Positions 11,272 through 20,422 are shown, counted from the stretch's first letter. The stretch: 64,000 bases of DNA from Kushneria indalinina DSM 14324 (GCF_003385845.1 NZ_QRDJ01000006.1:1238707-1302706), one strand, 5' to 3'. Numbers and translations: made by a program. The notes: generated by a model from the sequence alone, not told the origin.

Positions 11272-12513
11272 ATGGCGTCTTCCGCCCTGCCAAAACGCTC
11301 GTCTGCCTCCCCGGGCGAGGCCATCACCTTTCGCTGGATGGGCAAAAACGCCCGTGGCGAGCGGGTCAGGGGGGAGATGCACGGCGTCAGCGAGCATGAC
11401 ATTCGCCGCCAGCTGTCCTCGCAGGGCATTATCGTGACCCGCCTGATTCGCAAGCGCTCCCTGCCTGGCACGGGGCATCGCATCAAGGGCCAGGATATCA
11501 CTCTGTTTGCCCGGCAGATGGCCACCATGATTCGTGCCGGCGTCCCCTTGCTGCAATCTCTGGAAGCGGTCGCCAATGGCACCAATCGCCCGGCGCTGCG
11601 CCATTTCATCGAGACACTCAAGCATGACGTCTCAAGTGGCATGAGCTTTTCCCAGGCCCTGGCGGCGCATCCACGCCATATCGATCAACTCTTCGTTCAT
11701 CTGGTCGAGGCCGGTGAACAGGCCGGCGCTCTTGATCGCATGCTTGACCGCGTGGCCACCAACAAGGAGCGCCTTGATACCCTCAGGGGTCGCGTTCGCA
11801 AGGCGCTGTATTATCCTGCCGCCGTCGTGGCGGTCGGTATCGGCGTGACCGCACTGCTGTTGATCAAGGTCGTGCCACAGTTTGAAAGCATGTTTGCAAG
11901 TTTTGGCGCTGAACTACCGGCCCCGACCCGGATCACCATTGCACTCTCGGAGGCCGCACAGCGCCTGTGGTGGCAGGTACTGCTGGCAACGATAGCCATC
12001 GGATTTTTCATCCGCCGCCTGCTGAAACGCTCACCGGCACTGGCATTTCAGGCCAGCCGCCTGGTGCTCAGGCTTCCGGTGATTGGCCCGGTCATCGAAA
12101 GGGCCGCCATCGCGCGCTTTTCACGCACTCTGGCCACCACCTTTGCCGCCGGGGTACCCCTGATGTCGGCGCTGGAAACGGCCGGCGGCGTCTGCGGCAA
12201 CCTGGTGTTCGAGCAGGCCATCGAACGTGTTCGTGAGGATGTCAGCGCCGGTCAGCAGCTGCATTTTGCCCTGCGCAACACGGGCCTTTTCACACCTATG
12301 GCCCTGCAGATGGTGGCGATCGGTGAAGAGTCCGGCTCACTGGAGGCCATGCTCAACCGGGTGGCCGATTTTTATGACGCCGAGGTCGAAAGCCGGGTCG
12401 ATACGCTCACGACCCTTCTGGAGCCCCTGATCATCGTGGTACTCGGCTCTCTGGTCGGTGGCGTGGTGGTCTCGATGTATCTGCCCGTGTTCGATCTTGG
12501 CAGCGCCATATAG
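11272..12513 (+). CDS. pilC: Type IV pilus inner-membrane platform protein PilC
   Basis: Polytopic platform protein of the GspF/PilC family that couples the PilB ATPase to the growing pilus. The 413 residues contain the two repeated GSPII-F domains (about 75-200 and 280-400), each starting with a variant of FxRQMATMIRAGVPLLQSL or FSRTLATTFAAGVPLMSAL. Three hydrophobic segments lie near 180, 225 and 385. An AGGAG is 10 nt before the ATG. It lies between pilB and pilD, with 7 bp to the pilD start. Confidence 0.96.
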   Translation: MASSALPKRSSASPGEAITFRWMGKNARGERVRGEMHGVSEHDIRRQLSSQGIIVTRLIRKRSLPGTGHRIKGQDITLFARQMATMIRAGVPLLQSLEAVANGTNRPALRHFIETLKHDVSSGMSFSQALAAHPRHIDQLFVHLVEAGEQAGALDRMLDRVATNKERLDTLRGRVRKALYYPAAVVAVGIGVTALLLIKVVPQFESMFASFGAELPAPTRITIALSEAAQRLWWQVLLATIAIGFFIRRLLKRSPALAFQASRLVLRLPVIGPVIERAAIARFSRTLATTFAAGVPLMSALETAGGVCGNLVFEQAIERVREDVSAGQQLHFALRNTGLFTPMALQMVAIGEESGSLEAMLNRVADFYDAEVESRVDTLTTLLEPLIIVVLGSLVGGVVVSMYLPVFDLGSAI

Positions 12514-12520
12514 GAATCTC

Positions 12521-13408
12521 ATGATGCTCCCGCTTACCGATCCCCTTCTGCTGGTTTTCGTGGCACTGCTGGCTCTGACCCTGGGCAGCTTTCTCAATGT
12601 CGTGATCGCCCGGCTGCCCGTCATGTTGTCCCGACAGTGGACGCTGGAGGCGCATCAGACACTGGCACTAACGTCATCGACACAGACGCAGACGCAGACA
12701 CAGACGCAGACAACCTACAATCTGCTGGTGCCACGCTCGCGCTGTCCGGAATGTGACACCACCATTGCCTGGCATGACAATATTCCCCTGGTGGGTTATC
12801 TGAAGCGTCGGGGGCGCTGTGCACAGTGCCAGGGTCACATCAGCGTGCAGTATCCGCTGGTCGAGGCGGCGAGCCTTGCGCTGGTGCTCTGGGTCGTGTG
12901 GCTCCATGGCCTGACATTCACCGGGCTTGCCTTCGCGCTCGCCGGCCTGACGCTGTTGACTCTGGCCGTGATTGATTTGCGCACCCTGCTGCTGCCGGAT
13001 GTGCTCACCCTGCCGCTGCTGTGGGGCGGGCTTTTGTATCAATCGACGGCGCATCCCGACAGGCTGGCCGAATCCGTTATCGGCGCGGCGGCCGGTTACA
13101 GCATCGCCTGGGGGTTTTACTGGCTCTTTCGGCTTGCCACCGGTAAAGAGGGTCTGGGCCGGGGAGATTTCAAGCTGCTGGCCGCACTGGGGGCCTGGTG
13201 TGGCTGGCAGAGTCTGCCGCTGATTCTGGTGCTCTCGGCGACCGCAGGTGCCGTGCTCGGTATCATTCTACAGCTGTTGCTGCCCCGACTGCGGGGGGCA
13301 CCCATGCCCTTTGGCCCCTTTCTAAGCGCGGCCGGCATGCTGGTACTGCTGGGAGGTGATAGGGTGATCGAGCTTTATTACACCGTCATCGGCCTCTCTT
13401 CGATCTAG
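12521..13408 (+). CDS. pilD: Prepilin peptidase / N-methyltransferase PilD
   Basis: Inner-membrane aspartyl protease that cleaves prepilin leaders and methylates the new N-terminus; it may also serve a type II secretion system. The 295-residue protein has the zinc-binding CPEC...CAQC pair in the first cytoplasmic loop. The two catalytic Asp contexts are AVIDLRTLLLPD and GRGDFKLLAALGAWCG. About seven hydrophobic helices follow. Just before the first CXXC there is a Thr-Gln repeat from a hexanucleotide tract at 12683-12712. The start is the first of two tandem ATGs, after TAGGAA. Confidence 0.95.
   Translation: MMLPLTDPLLLVFVALLALTLGSFLNVVIARLPVMLSRQWTLEAHQTLALTSSTQTQTQTQTQTTYNLLVPRSRCPECDTTIAWHDNIPLVGYLKRRGRCAQCQGHISVQYPLVEAASLALVLWVVWLHGLTFTGLAFALAGLTLLTLAVIDLRTLLLPDVLTLPLLWGGLLYQSTAHPDRLAESVIGAAAGYSIAWGFYWLFRLATGKEGLGRGDFKLLAALGAWCGWQSLPLILVLSATAGAVLGIILQLLLPRLRGAPMPFGPFLSAAGMLVLLGGDRVIELYYTVIGLSSI
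12683..12712 (+). repeat. Hexanucleotide tandem repeat inside pilD
   Basis: Five copies of CAGACG/CAGACA in frame, encoding five Gln-Thr pairs (residues about 55-64). Gain or loss of units would lengthen or shorten the loop without a frameshift. Confidence 0.85.
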
Positions 13409-13464
13409 ATCATGCATACATTTTTTGCCCCCGGGCATCACAACGGTTATCTGTGGGAGCTTTC

Positions 13465-14076
13465 ATGCTGATTATCGGCCTGACCGGGGGCATTGCCGCC
13501 GGCAAGACCACCATCGCCGAAGCCTTCGCGCGGCGCGGCGCAGACTGGGTGGATGTGGATCATCTGGCGCGCGAGGTGGTCATGCCGGGTGAGCCCGCGC
13601 TGGCAGAAATCCACGAACGCTTTGGCGACAGCGTCATGACCGAGGGGGGCGAACTGAACCGGGCCGCCCTGCGTCAGATCATTTTCGATGACGCCCGGGC
13701 ACGCCAGGATCTCGAGGCCATTACGCACCCGCGTATCCGGGAACGGCTGATGCAGCGCCTTGAAACGTTCTCGGGCCCCTACGCCCTGCTGGTGTCACCG
13801 CTGCTGCTGGAAACCGATCAGCACCAGCTGGTCAACCGGATTCTGGTCATTGATGTGCCCCCCGAGGAGCAGATCAGAAGGACCTGCGAGCGTGATGGTG
13901 TTTCAGAGACACAGGCGCGCGCCATCGTGGACGCCCAGATGTCACGCAATCGGCGACTTGCCAGCGCCGACGACGTTATCGACAATGTCGGCAGCTTTCA
14001 CGTCGTCGATGCCCGCATCGATCGGCTTGATCTTTTTTACCGCCAGCTTGCCAGTCAGTACAACGCCCATGAATGA
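13465..14076 (+). CDS. coaE: Dephospho-CoA kinase
   Basis: Last step of coenzyme A synthesis: phosphorylates the 3'-hydroxyl of dephospho-CoA with ATP. The 203-residue protein starts [16 protein letters not shown], giving the P-loop at residues 7-16, followed by the [10 protein letters not shown] substrate region. The ATG at 13465 has GGAG 6 nt upstream; an in-frame GTG four codons earlier is less likely. It overlaps yacG by 8 nt. In E. coli zapD lies between coaE and yacG; here there is no room for it. Confidence 0.96.
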   Translation: MLIIGLTGGIAAGKTTIAEAFARRGADWVDVDHLAREVVMPGEPALAEIHERFGDSVMTEGGELNRAALRQIIFDDARARQDLEAITHPRIRERLMQRLETFSGPYALLVSPLLLETDQHQLVNRILVIDVPPEEQIRRTCERDGVSETQARAIVDAQMSRNRRLASADDVIDNVGSFHVVDARIDRLDLFYRQLASQYNAHE

Positions 14077-14287
14077 TGAGAGCCAGACACCTGTAGTGCC
14101 CTGCCCCCAGTGCGGCAAGCGACTTTACTGGACCAGTGATAATCCCTGGCGCCCGTTTTGCTCCAAACGCTGCAAGATGATTGACCTGGGGGCCTGGGCG
14201 GACGAGTCACACCGCATTGCCGGTGAGCCCGCCATGGATGATGCCAGCCTTGATGAACTCATGAATCGCATCGAGCGGGGCGACTAG
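14069..14287 (+). CDS. yacG: DNA gyrase inhibitor / zinc-binding protein YacG
   Basis: Small zinc protein of 72 residues that, in E. coli, binds GyrB and inhibits gyrase. The four zinc Cys appear as CPQC (residues 12-15) and FCSKRC (30-35), the classic CX2C-X15-CX3C arrangement. It continues with DLGAWADES and an acidic helical tail. It starts inside the end of coaE (8-nt overlap), so the two are translated together. It is followed by a strong terminator. Confidence 0.94.
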   Translation: MNDESQTPVVPCPQCGKRLYWTSDNPWRPFCSKRCKMIDLGAWADESHRIAGEPAMDDASLDELMNRIERGD

Positions 14288-14332
14288 CCGCCCGCCATGC
14301 TCAGGGTCATGACCTTGAACCGCCATGAAAGC

Positions 14333-14367
14333 AAAAGGGCCACCCCGACGGGGTGGCCCTTTTTTTG
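14333..14367 (+). terminator. Terminator after yacG (possibly bidirectional)
   Basis: GC-rich stem agggccacccc / ggggtggccct around a 3-nt loop, followed by TTTTTTT on plus. On minus it is followed by TTTTGC, so it may also end the Nudix/ThiE gene that converges on it. Confidence 0.85.
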
Positions 14368-14381
14368 CCCATGAGACCGGC

Positions 14382-15344
14382 TTAACGCCAGAATTCACGG
14401 ATCGAGGCAATGCCCTGGGCCCCCACGGCGCGGGCCCGGTCGCCATCATCACGCGTGGTGCCGCCCAGGGCATACACCGGCATGGTGACCTCCTCGACCA
14501 TCTGCTGCAGATCATGCCAGCCGATGGTGACAGCGCCCGGATGGCTGGGCGTTTCGCGCACCGGTGACAGCGTCACGAAATCACAGCCCAGCCGCTGGGC
14601 CTGGGCAAGCTGCTCCTCGTTGTGCGTGGAAGCGGCCAGCCACTGACCATCCTCCACGGGACGGTGCGTCAGTGCCATCAGCTCCCGACTGGGCAGATGC
14701 AGCCCGTCAGCCCCCACGGCCCTGAAGGTCTCCAGCGAGCAGTTGAGGATCAGCGATGCGCCATGCTCGCGGCACCTTGCCAGTGTGCGTTCGGCGCGGG
14801 CCTGGTAGGCCTTTTCGTCCAGATCATGGGCCCGCAGCTGCACCAGCTTGATGTCATCTTCCGCCAGCGCGCGCTCGAGCATGCGATCAAACGCTGCCTC
14901 ATCAGCGGCCTCACCCGTAATCAGATAGTCGTGGGGCAGAATCACGGCGCGAATGATGGGCCCGTTGGCTGCCGGGAAGGCGTAGCGGTGCAGGTCATCC
15001 GGGCTGACCCAGCGTACGGCCTGCCCTTCACGTCCCCAGGGCTCCCCCTCGAAATCATGCGTTTCCCAGACATCGAGCAGAATATGCTTGTCGGGATACT
15101 CATGATGCACGCGAATCAGCGGCTGAGCGCGCTGGATACTGATGCCAAGCTCTTCGCGCAGCTCACGACGCAGTGCTTCAAGCCCGGTTTCATAAGGGGC
15201 CAGCTTGCCACCGGGGAATTCCCACAGTCCGCCCTGATCGGCAATCGATGGCCGCCGTGCAATCAGCACCTGGCCCTGATCGTTGAAAATGGCCGCAGCG
15301 GCGACATGTACCCTTCTTTTCGGCATGCTGGCATGACCTTTCAT
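14382..15344 (-). CDS. Nudix hydrolase fused to a ThiE/TenI-like domain
   Basis: Two-domain protein of 320 residues. Residues 1-135 are a MutT-type Nudix hydrolase with the box GGKLAPYETG...REELGI, expected to cleanse 8-oxo-dGTP from the nucleotide pool. Residues about 140-320 form a TIM-barrel domain of the thiamine-phosphate synthase/TenI family (VQLRAHDL near the start, LGCDFVTLSPV and YALGGT towards the end). This fusion is known in many gammaproteobacteria and replaces the stand-alone mutT that follows secA in E. coli. Whether the C-terminal domain is catalytically active cannot be judged here. A second Met six residues in (MPKRRVHVA) is an alternative start. Confidence 0.9.
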   Translation of the reverse strand: MKGHASMPKRRVHVAAAAIFNDQGQVLIARRPSIADQGGLWEFPGGKLAPYETGLEALRRELREELGISIQRAQPLIRVHHEYPDKHILLDVWETHDFEGEPWGREGQAVRWVSPDDLHRYAFPAANGPIIRAVILPHDYLITGEAADEAAFDRMLERALAEDDIKLVQLRAHDLDEKAYQARAERTLARCREHGASLILNCSLETFRAVGADGLHLPSRELMALTHRPVEDGQWLAASTHNEEQLAQAQRLGCDFVTLSPVRETPSHPGAVTIGWHDLQQMVEEVTMPVYALGGTTRDDGDRARAVGAQGIASIREFWR

Positions 15345-15431
15345 GATGCGTGAATATCGATCGGTAAAGGGAGTGGCACAACCTGCTCGCCACCCCGGGA
15401 TTTAATAATGACAGCGCACAAACGGCGTGCG

Positions 15432-16640
15432 TTAGCTGCGGTAATCGGCATTGATGGAAACGTAATCGTGGGAGAGATCCGAGGTCCAGACCTGCTCCTG
15501 CGCCGTGCCACGTCCCAGATGGATGGTGATGTTGATCTCTTCCTCGGCCATGACGGCAGCACCCGCCTCTTCACGGTACTCCTGGGCGCGGCCGCCCTGT
15601 CTGGCGATGATGACCCCGTTGATATCGATGGCCACCTGGCTGACATCAAAATCACTGATGGGCACCTTGCCCACTGCCATCAGAAGGCGGCCCCAGTTGG
15701 CGTCGCTGGCATAGAGAGCCGTCTTGACCAGCGGCGAGTGCGCCACACTAAAGGCAACGGCCAGCGCTTCTTCGTCACTGGCGGCCTCTTCGATGGTGAC
15801 CGTGACAAACTTGGTCGCCCCTTCGCCGTCACGCACGATGGCCTGAGCCAGCGTCAGCAGCACATCATCAAGCGCCTCGGCAAACTGCGCCAGCGCCTCA
15901 TCGCTTTCAAGAGCAGCGCCACGGCCCGTCGCCACCAGCGTGCAGGCATCATTGGTAGACGTATCGGAGTCGATGGTGATGCGATTGAAACTGCGATTGA
16001 CACTATCACGCAACAGGGTCTGCAGCGTGTCATGTCTGATCGCAGCATCGGTGGCCACAAAGGCCAGCATGGTCGCCATGTTGGGGCAGATCATGCCGGC
16101 GCCCTTGGAGATGCCGTTAATGGTGACCGGCTGACCCTCGATCGTGATCGTGCGCGTCGCGCCCTTGGGCCGCGTATCGGTGGTCATGATGCCTTCAGCC
16201 GCGGCCTGCCACTGCCCGTCATCCAGCGAGCTCAGCGCCTCATCCAGACCGCCCCGAATCCGCTCGACCGGCAAGGGCTCGCCGATCACGCCGGTGGAAA
16301 AGGGCAACACCTGCTCGGGCAACTGTCCGGTCCGCTCGGCAAGCGCGGCGCAGCAGGCCAGCGCATCCTTCATGCCCTGCTCACCGGTACCGGCATTGGC
16401 ATTGCCGGTGTTGATCAGCAGATAGCGCGGCGCGCCGTCGGCAAGATGTCGCCGGGCCACATGTACCGGTGCCGCGCAAAAGGCGTTGCGGGTAAAGGTG
16501 GCTGCCACATGACTGCCTTCAGTCAGTTCAAAAATCACCAGATCACGTCGATCCGGCTTCTTGATGCCTGCCCGGGCAGTGCCCAGCCGCAGCCCTTCGA
16601 TGCGAGGCATATCCGGAAAATGCGCGTTACCTACGGCCAT
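15432..16640 (-). CDS. argJ: Bifunctional ornithine acetyltransferase / N-acetylglutamate synthase
   Basis: Recycles the acetyl group in arginine synthesis, moving it from N-acetylornithine to glutamate. The 402-residue precursor cleaves itself before the nucleophile Thr in the motif KGAGMICPNMATMLAF (Ala-Thr junction near residue 185). The oxyanion-hole Thr-Gly pair appears in FSTGVIG. The start MAVGNAHFP follows a GAGGG 8 nt upstream; a frame extension of 23 residues upstream lacks family similarity. It follows secA on the same strand, with a 75-bp gap. Confidence 0.94.
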   Translation of the reverse strand: MAVGNAHFPDMPRIEGLRLGTARAGIKKPDRRDLVIFELTEGSHVAATFTRNAFCAAPVHVARRHLADGAPRYLLINTGNANAGTGEQGMKDALACCAALAERTGQLPEQVLPFSTGVIGEPLPVERIRGGLDEALSSLDDGQWQAAAEGIMTTDTRPKGATRTITIEGQPVTINGISKGAGMICPNMATMLAFVATDAAIRHDTLQTLLRDSVNRSFNRITIDSDTSTNDACTLVATGRGAALESDEALAQFAEALDDVLLTLAQAIVRDGEGATKFVTVTIEEAASDEEALAVAFSVAHSPLVKTALYASDANWGRLLMAVGKVPISDFDVSQVAIDINGVIIARQGGRAQEYREEAGAAVMAEEEINITIHLGRGTAQEQVWTSDLSHDYVSINADYRS

Positions 16641-16715
16641 GACCACTGCCCTCTGCTGTCCATGTTGTCTGCCCGGTGCCGATAGGGCCGCCGGGCAACG
16701 TTGTGGCACCGATGA

Positions 16716-19463
16716 CTAATTGCTGAGACTGCCATGACAGTGCTTGTACTTTTTGCCTGAGCCGCACGGGCAGGGATCGTTACGCCCCACCTTCGGTTCA
16801 TCACGTCGTACGGTTGGATTCTGCACGGCCTCGGCAGCAGCCACGGCCTCTTCGCTCACCTCGGGCGCCGGCACATCTTCATGAGCGACATCGGTGCGCG
16901 TCATCTCGCTGGCCTGCTGCTCACGCTCCAGGTTTTCCCGACGCTCGCGTTCGAGCGTTTCGGGGTCCGCCTGCTGGCGCACCTGAACGTGACTGAGAAT
17001 GCGCACCACATCGGATTTAATGTTGTGCAAAAGCGTCTGAAACAGCTCGAAGGATTCGCGCTTGTATTCCTGCTTGGGATTTTTCTGCGCGTAGCCGCGA
17101 AGGTGAATGCCGCGACGCAGATGGTCCATCGACTGCAGATGTTCCTTCCAGCGGGTATCGAGCACCTGAAGCATGACCTGCTTTTCAAAGCGGCGCATGG
17201 TCTCATCACCCACGGCTGCTTCTTTCGCTACCCACGCCTGGCGAAGCTGCTCGTGCAGCCGTTCGCGCAGCATCTCTTCGTGGAAGCCTTCATCATCGCG
17301 CGCCCAGGCGGCGACCGGCGCCTCCAGATTGAACTCCTGGCGCAGGTGTTCTTCAAGCCCGACCAGATCCCACTGTTCGGCCAGACTTTGCGGTGGCACA
17401 TAGCTTGAGATGGCGTGATCCAGCATCTCGACGCGCAGGCCCTGAACGTTGTCGGAGACATTATCGGACGCCAGGATCTCGTCACGCTGTTCATAGACGA
17501 CGCGACGCTGATCGTTGGCCACGTCATCGTATTCCAGCAGCTGCTTGCGCATGTCGAAGTTGCGCCCTTCAACCTTGCGCTGGGCACGTTCCACTGCGTT
17601 GCTGACCATCTTGTGCTCGATGGCCTCGCCCTTTTCAAGACCCAGAACACCCATCATTTTCTGCACCCGTTCGGAGCCGAACAGACGCATCAGGTTATCT
17701 TCCAGCGACAGGAAAAAGCGGGTGGAACCCGGGTCGCCCTGACGGCCGGAACGCCCGCGCAACTGGTTATCGATACGGCGCGATTCATGGCGCTCGGTAC
17801 CAATCACGTGCAGACCGCCCGCCTCGATCACGGCATCATGGCGCTTTTTCCACTCGGCCTTGATGGCCTCAATGGCGGCCTCGCTCGGGTTATCGAGCGC
17901 AGCCACTTCGGACTCCCAGTTACCGCCCAGCATGATGTCGGTACCGCGACCGGCCATGTTGGTGGCGATGGTGACCGATGCCGGCCGGCCGGCCTGAGCG
18001 ATGATTTCCGCTTCACGATCGTGCTGCTTGGCATTGAGGACATTGTGGGCCAGCTGCTGCTTGCGCATCATCTCCGAGAGTACCTCGGAGCTTTCGATCG
18101 AGGCCGTGCCGACCAGGATCGGACGCCCCTCGGCCTGTTTCTCCTTGATGTCTTCAATGATGGCCTCGAACTTCTCCTGGGTCGTCATGAAGACCAGGTC
18201 GTTGAGGTCCTTGCGCGCGCGTGGCTTGTTGGTCGGAATGACCAGCACATCGAGATCATAGATCTCACGGAATTCGAAGGCCTCGGTATCCGCCGTGCCG
18301 GTCATGCCCGAGAGCTTGTCATAGAGACGGAAGTAATTCTGGAAGGTGGTGGACGCCAGCGTCTGGCTCTCCTTTTGAACTTCCACGTTCTCCTTGGCCT
18401 CGACCGCCTGGTGCAGGCCTTCGGACCAGCGACGCCCGTGCATGGTACGCCCGGTGTGCTCATCAACGATGATGACCTCACCCTTGGCCACCACATAGTC
18501 CACGTCGCGGTGGAAAAGATGCTTGGCCCTTAGCGCGGCCGCCACATGATGCAAAAGCCCAAGGTTATGAGCGGCATACAGGGAGTCTTCATCGGGGAGC
18601 AGATTGGCCTGGCGAAGAATGTTTTCGATCTCGTTGTGGCCGCGTTCGGTCAGCTCGATCTGCTTTTGTTTCTCATCGATGACGAAGTCGCCGGTCTCCG
18701 GATCCTCGGGATCCTCGCTGGGTACCAGCGGCGCGACCAGCTGATGGATGGTGCGATAGATATCGACATTTTCATCCACCGGGCCCGAAATGATCAGCGG
18801 CGTGCGCGCCTCGTCGATCAGAATCGAGTCCACTTCGTCGATGATGGCGTAGTTGAGCTTGCGCTGGACCTTTTCAGCCTGTGAAAAGGCCATGTTGTCG
18901 CGCAGATAGTCAAAGCCGTATTCGTTGTTGGTGCCGTAGGTAATATCGCAGGCATAGGCATTACGCTTGTCACGCGGCTGCTGACCGGCATAGATGACAC
19001 CCACGGACAGGCCCAGAAATTCATACAGCGGGCGCATCCAGTCAGCGTCACGACGCGCCAGGTAGTCATTGACCGTGACCACGTGCACGCCCAGCCCCGG
19101 CAACGCATTGAGATAAACGGCAAGCGTGGCTACCAGCGTCTTGCCCTCGCCGGTTTTCATCTCGGCAATGCGGCCTTCATTCAGCGCCATGCCACCGATC
19201 ATCTGGACATCAAACTGGCGCATGCCCATGACGCGCTGGGTCGCCTCACGCACGGTCGCAAAGGCCTCGGGCAACAGCTTGTCGAGCGTCTCACCATTGG
19301 CAAGACGCTCACGAAGTTTACTCGTCTGCTGTTGCAGTGCCTGGTCATCAAGGGCACTCAGGGACTCTTCCAGTGCATTGACCTTTGTGACGGCCTTGCG
19401 TATGCGTCTGACTTCACGGTCGTTCTTGCTGCCGACCATCTTGCGTAACAGCGTATTCAGCAT
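16716..19463 (-). CDS. secA: Preprotein translocase ATPase SecA
   Basis: Motor of the Sec general secretion pathway; it pushes unfolded preproteins through SecYEG. The 915-residue protein has Walker A MKTGEGKT near residue 105 and the DEAD-type [12 protein letters not shown]. It also has the second nucleotide-binding fold around NMAGRGTDI and the C-terminal zinc motif [14 protein letters not shown], which binds SecB and lipids. AGGA lies 7 nt before the ATG. It follows a small exported-protein ORF in the position of secM, and a hairpin sits just ahead of its ribosome-binding site. Confidence 0.98.
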   Translation of the reverse strand: MLNTLLRKMVGSKNDREVRRIRKAVTKVNALEESLSALDDQALQQQTSKLRERLANGETLDKLLPEAFATVREATQRVMGMRQFDVQMIGGMALNEGRIAEMKTGEGKTLVATLAVYLNALPGLGVHVVTVNDYLARRDADWMRPLYEFLGLSVGVIYAGQQPRDKRNAYACDITYGTNNEYGFDYLRDNMAFSQAEKVQRKLNYAIIDEVDSILIDEARTPLIISGPVDENVDIYRTIHQLVAPLVPSEDPEDPETGDFVIDEKQKQIELTERGHNEIENILRQANLLPDEDSLYAAHNLGLLHHVAAALRAKHLFHRDVDYVVAKGEVIIVDEHTGRTMHGRRWSEGLHQAVEAKENVEVQKESQTLASTTFQNYFRLYDKLSGMTGTADTEAFEFREIYDLDVLVIPTNKPRARKDLNDLVFMTTQEKFEAIIEDIKEKQAEGRPILVGTASIESSEVLSEMMRKQQLAHNVLNAKQHDREAEIIAQAGRPASVTIATNMAGRGTDIMLGGNWESEVAALDNPSEAAIEAIKAEWKKRHDAVIEAGGLHVIGTERHESRRIDNQLRGRSGRQGDPGSTRFFLSLEDNLMRLFGSERVQKMMGVLGLEKGEAIEHKMVSNAVERAQRKVEGRNFDMRKQLLEYDDVANDQRRVVYEQRDEILASDNVSDNVQGLRVEMLDHAISSYVPPQSLAEQWDLVGLEEHLRQEFNLEAPVAAWARDDEGFHEEMLRERLHEQLRQAWVAKEAAVGDETMRRFEKQVMLQVLDTRWKEHLQSMDHLRRGIHLRGYAQKNPKQEYKRESFELFQTLLHNIKSDVVRILSHVQVRQQADPETLERERRENLEREQQASEMTRTDVAHEDVPAPEVSEEAVAAAEAVQNPTVRRDEPKVGRNDPCPCGSGKKYKHCHGSLSN

Positions 19464-19477
19464 CTCTTTATCCTGTG

Positions 19478-19517
19478 TCGTCGTGTCATGTCATTTACAA
19501 GGGCAATGACACGTCGA
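19478..19517 (-). promoter_or_regulatory. Candidate regulatory hairpin ahead of secA
   Basis: Twelve-base arms at 19506-19517 and 19478-19489, complementary except for one A:A mismatch, with a 16-nt loop holding the stop codon of the upstream ORF. The 3' arm ends 3 nt before the secA AGGA (19471-19474). The 5' arm lies immediately after the RRGPP codons. A ribosome paused there would be expected to melt it and expose the secA start, as in E. coli secM-secA. Confidence 0.55.
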
Positions 19518-19844
19518 AGGCGGGCCGCGGCGCGACAGCACATCATGGCCTGTCGGCATGCCAAGCCAGGGTCGCACAGGCAACACCGTGCGCACGACAC
19601 GAAGCAGAGCCACCGGCAGCCACCAGAAGCGTAATACCAGTCGCCTGAGGCGATAGCGACGACGGGACTCGGCACGAATATGCTCTGGCGAATGAAAGCA
19701 GATCCGGATCAGTTGGGCAGCCGTGCCATCAAGGCGAGCATCAGCCATGCCTATTGGCAAAAGACAGCCAATCAGGAGGCCGGCCAGCCACCATCGGGTC
19801 CTGAAGCCCCGAGGCAGACGGAATGTGCGAGCGGGATGGGTCAT
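19491..19844 (-). CDS. Small exported protein in the secM position (candidate SecM-like arrest peptide)
   Basis: Unrecognised 117-residue protein. Residues 1-36 form a good Sec signal peptide: basic n-region with four Arg, hydrophobic core WWLAGLLIGCLLPIGM, and ADA before the cleavage site. The mature part is very basic and Arg-rich (ESRRRYRLRRL). It ends with SRRGPPSTCHCPCK: an Arg-x-Gly-Pro core like the end of SecM, then a Cys-rich tail. It lies directly upstream of secA on the same strand (27-bp gap), exactly where E. coli has secM. The E. coli arrest residues Phe, Trp-Ile and Gly-Ile are not conserved at the right spacing, so SecM function is inference from position, signal peptide, RxGP and hairpin. 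Confidence 0.6.
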   Translation of the reverse strand: MTHPARTFRLPRGFRTRWWLAGLLIGCLLPIGMADARLDGTAAQLIRICFHSPEHIRAESRRRYRLRRLVLRFWWLPVALLRVVRTVLPVRPWLGMPTGHDVLSRRGPPSTCHCPCK

Positions 19845-19908
19845 GCTGTCAATCTGAGGATCAGCCGTGATAAATTGGCGCCATCCTTAATGATCGCGCG
19901 GCAGGGCC

Positions 19909-20373
19909 ATGAGTATAAAGGGTAAAGGAGTACGCGCCCAGCCCGTGGGGCAATTGTTACGCACCCGCGGCTCTCTGGCACCGCTGATTCATACGGCAGG
20001 TGTTCTCCTTGAGGCACAGGAACACCTTCTCAAGACGCTGCCCGATGAGCTCAGTGATCATGTTCGCGTCGGTGGCTATCACGATGGCAATCTGACGCTG
20101 ATGACCGATCGCGCTGTCTGGCTGACGTGGCTGCGCTTTGAACGCCAGCGCCTGTTGACTCTGCTGCGACAGCTTCCCGCCTTTCACGATCTTTCGGGCC
20201 TGACCTTCAAGGTACGCCCCATCAAACCTGTCTATACCCCGCATCCACGGACTCGCGAGCTTCCAGAAACGGCAGCCTCCCAGCTTCGTGAATGCGCTCG
20301 CGATACAACAAGCCCTCGTCTTAGAAAATCGCTTGAGCGGCTGGCCTCTCATGCGGGTCAGGACAGCGAATAA
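19909..20373 (+). CDS. dciA: DUF721 protein, DciA-type helicase loader
   Basis: DciA is the replicative helicase (DnaB) operator in most bacteria that lack DnaC/DnaI-type loaders. The 154-residue protein has the DUF721/KH-like core (about residues 10-105): a helix around LIHTAGVLLEAQEHLLKTLP, then strands with GNLTLMTDRAVWLTWLRFERQRLL and FKVRP. The tail is charged. It is transcribed divergently from the secM-like ORF and converges on lpxC. In Pseudomonas a DUF721 gene also lies between lpxC and secA. The presence of this gene suggests DciA-type rather than DnaC-type helicase loading. Confidence 0.85.
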   Translation: MSIKGKGVRAQPVGQLLRTRGSLAPLIHTAGVLLEAQEHLLKTLPDELSDHVRVGGYHDGNLTLMTDRAVWLTWLRFERQRLLTLLRQLPAFHDLSGLTFKVRPIKPVYTPHPRTRELPETAASQLRECARDTTSPRLRKSLERLASHAGQDSE

Positions 20374-20390
20374 CCACGGTTACTGCTGAT

Positions 20391-20422
20391 AAAAAAAGGG
20401 CACCGATCAATGATCGGTGCCC
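20391..20422 (-). terminator. Rho-independent terminator of lpxC
   Basis: Eleven-base perfect stem gggcaccgatc / gatcggtgccc with a 3-nt loop. On minus it is followed by TTTTTTTATC. On plus (after dciA) there is no T-tract. Confidence 0.9.

Noticed and set aside
19491-19844. Exact SecM orthologue assignment
   Set aside because: The E. coli arrest residues (Phe, Trp-Ile, Gly-Ile at set distances before RAGP) are not present, so I report it as SecM-like by position and layout only.
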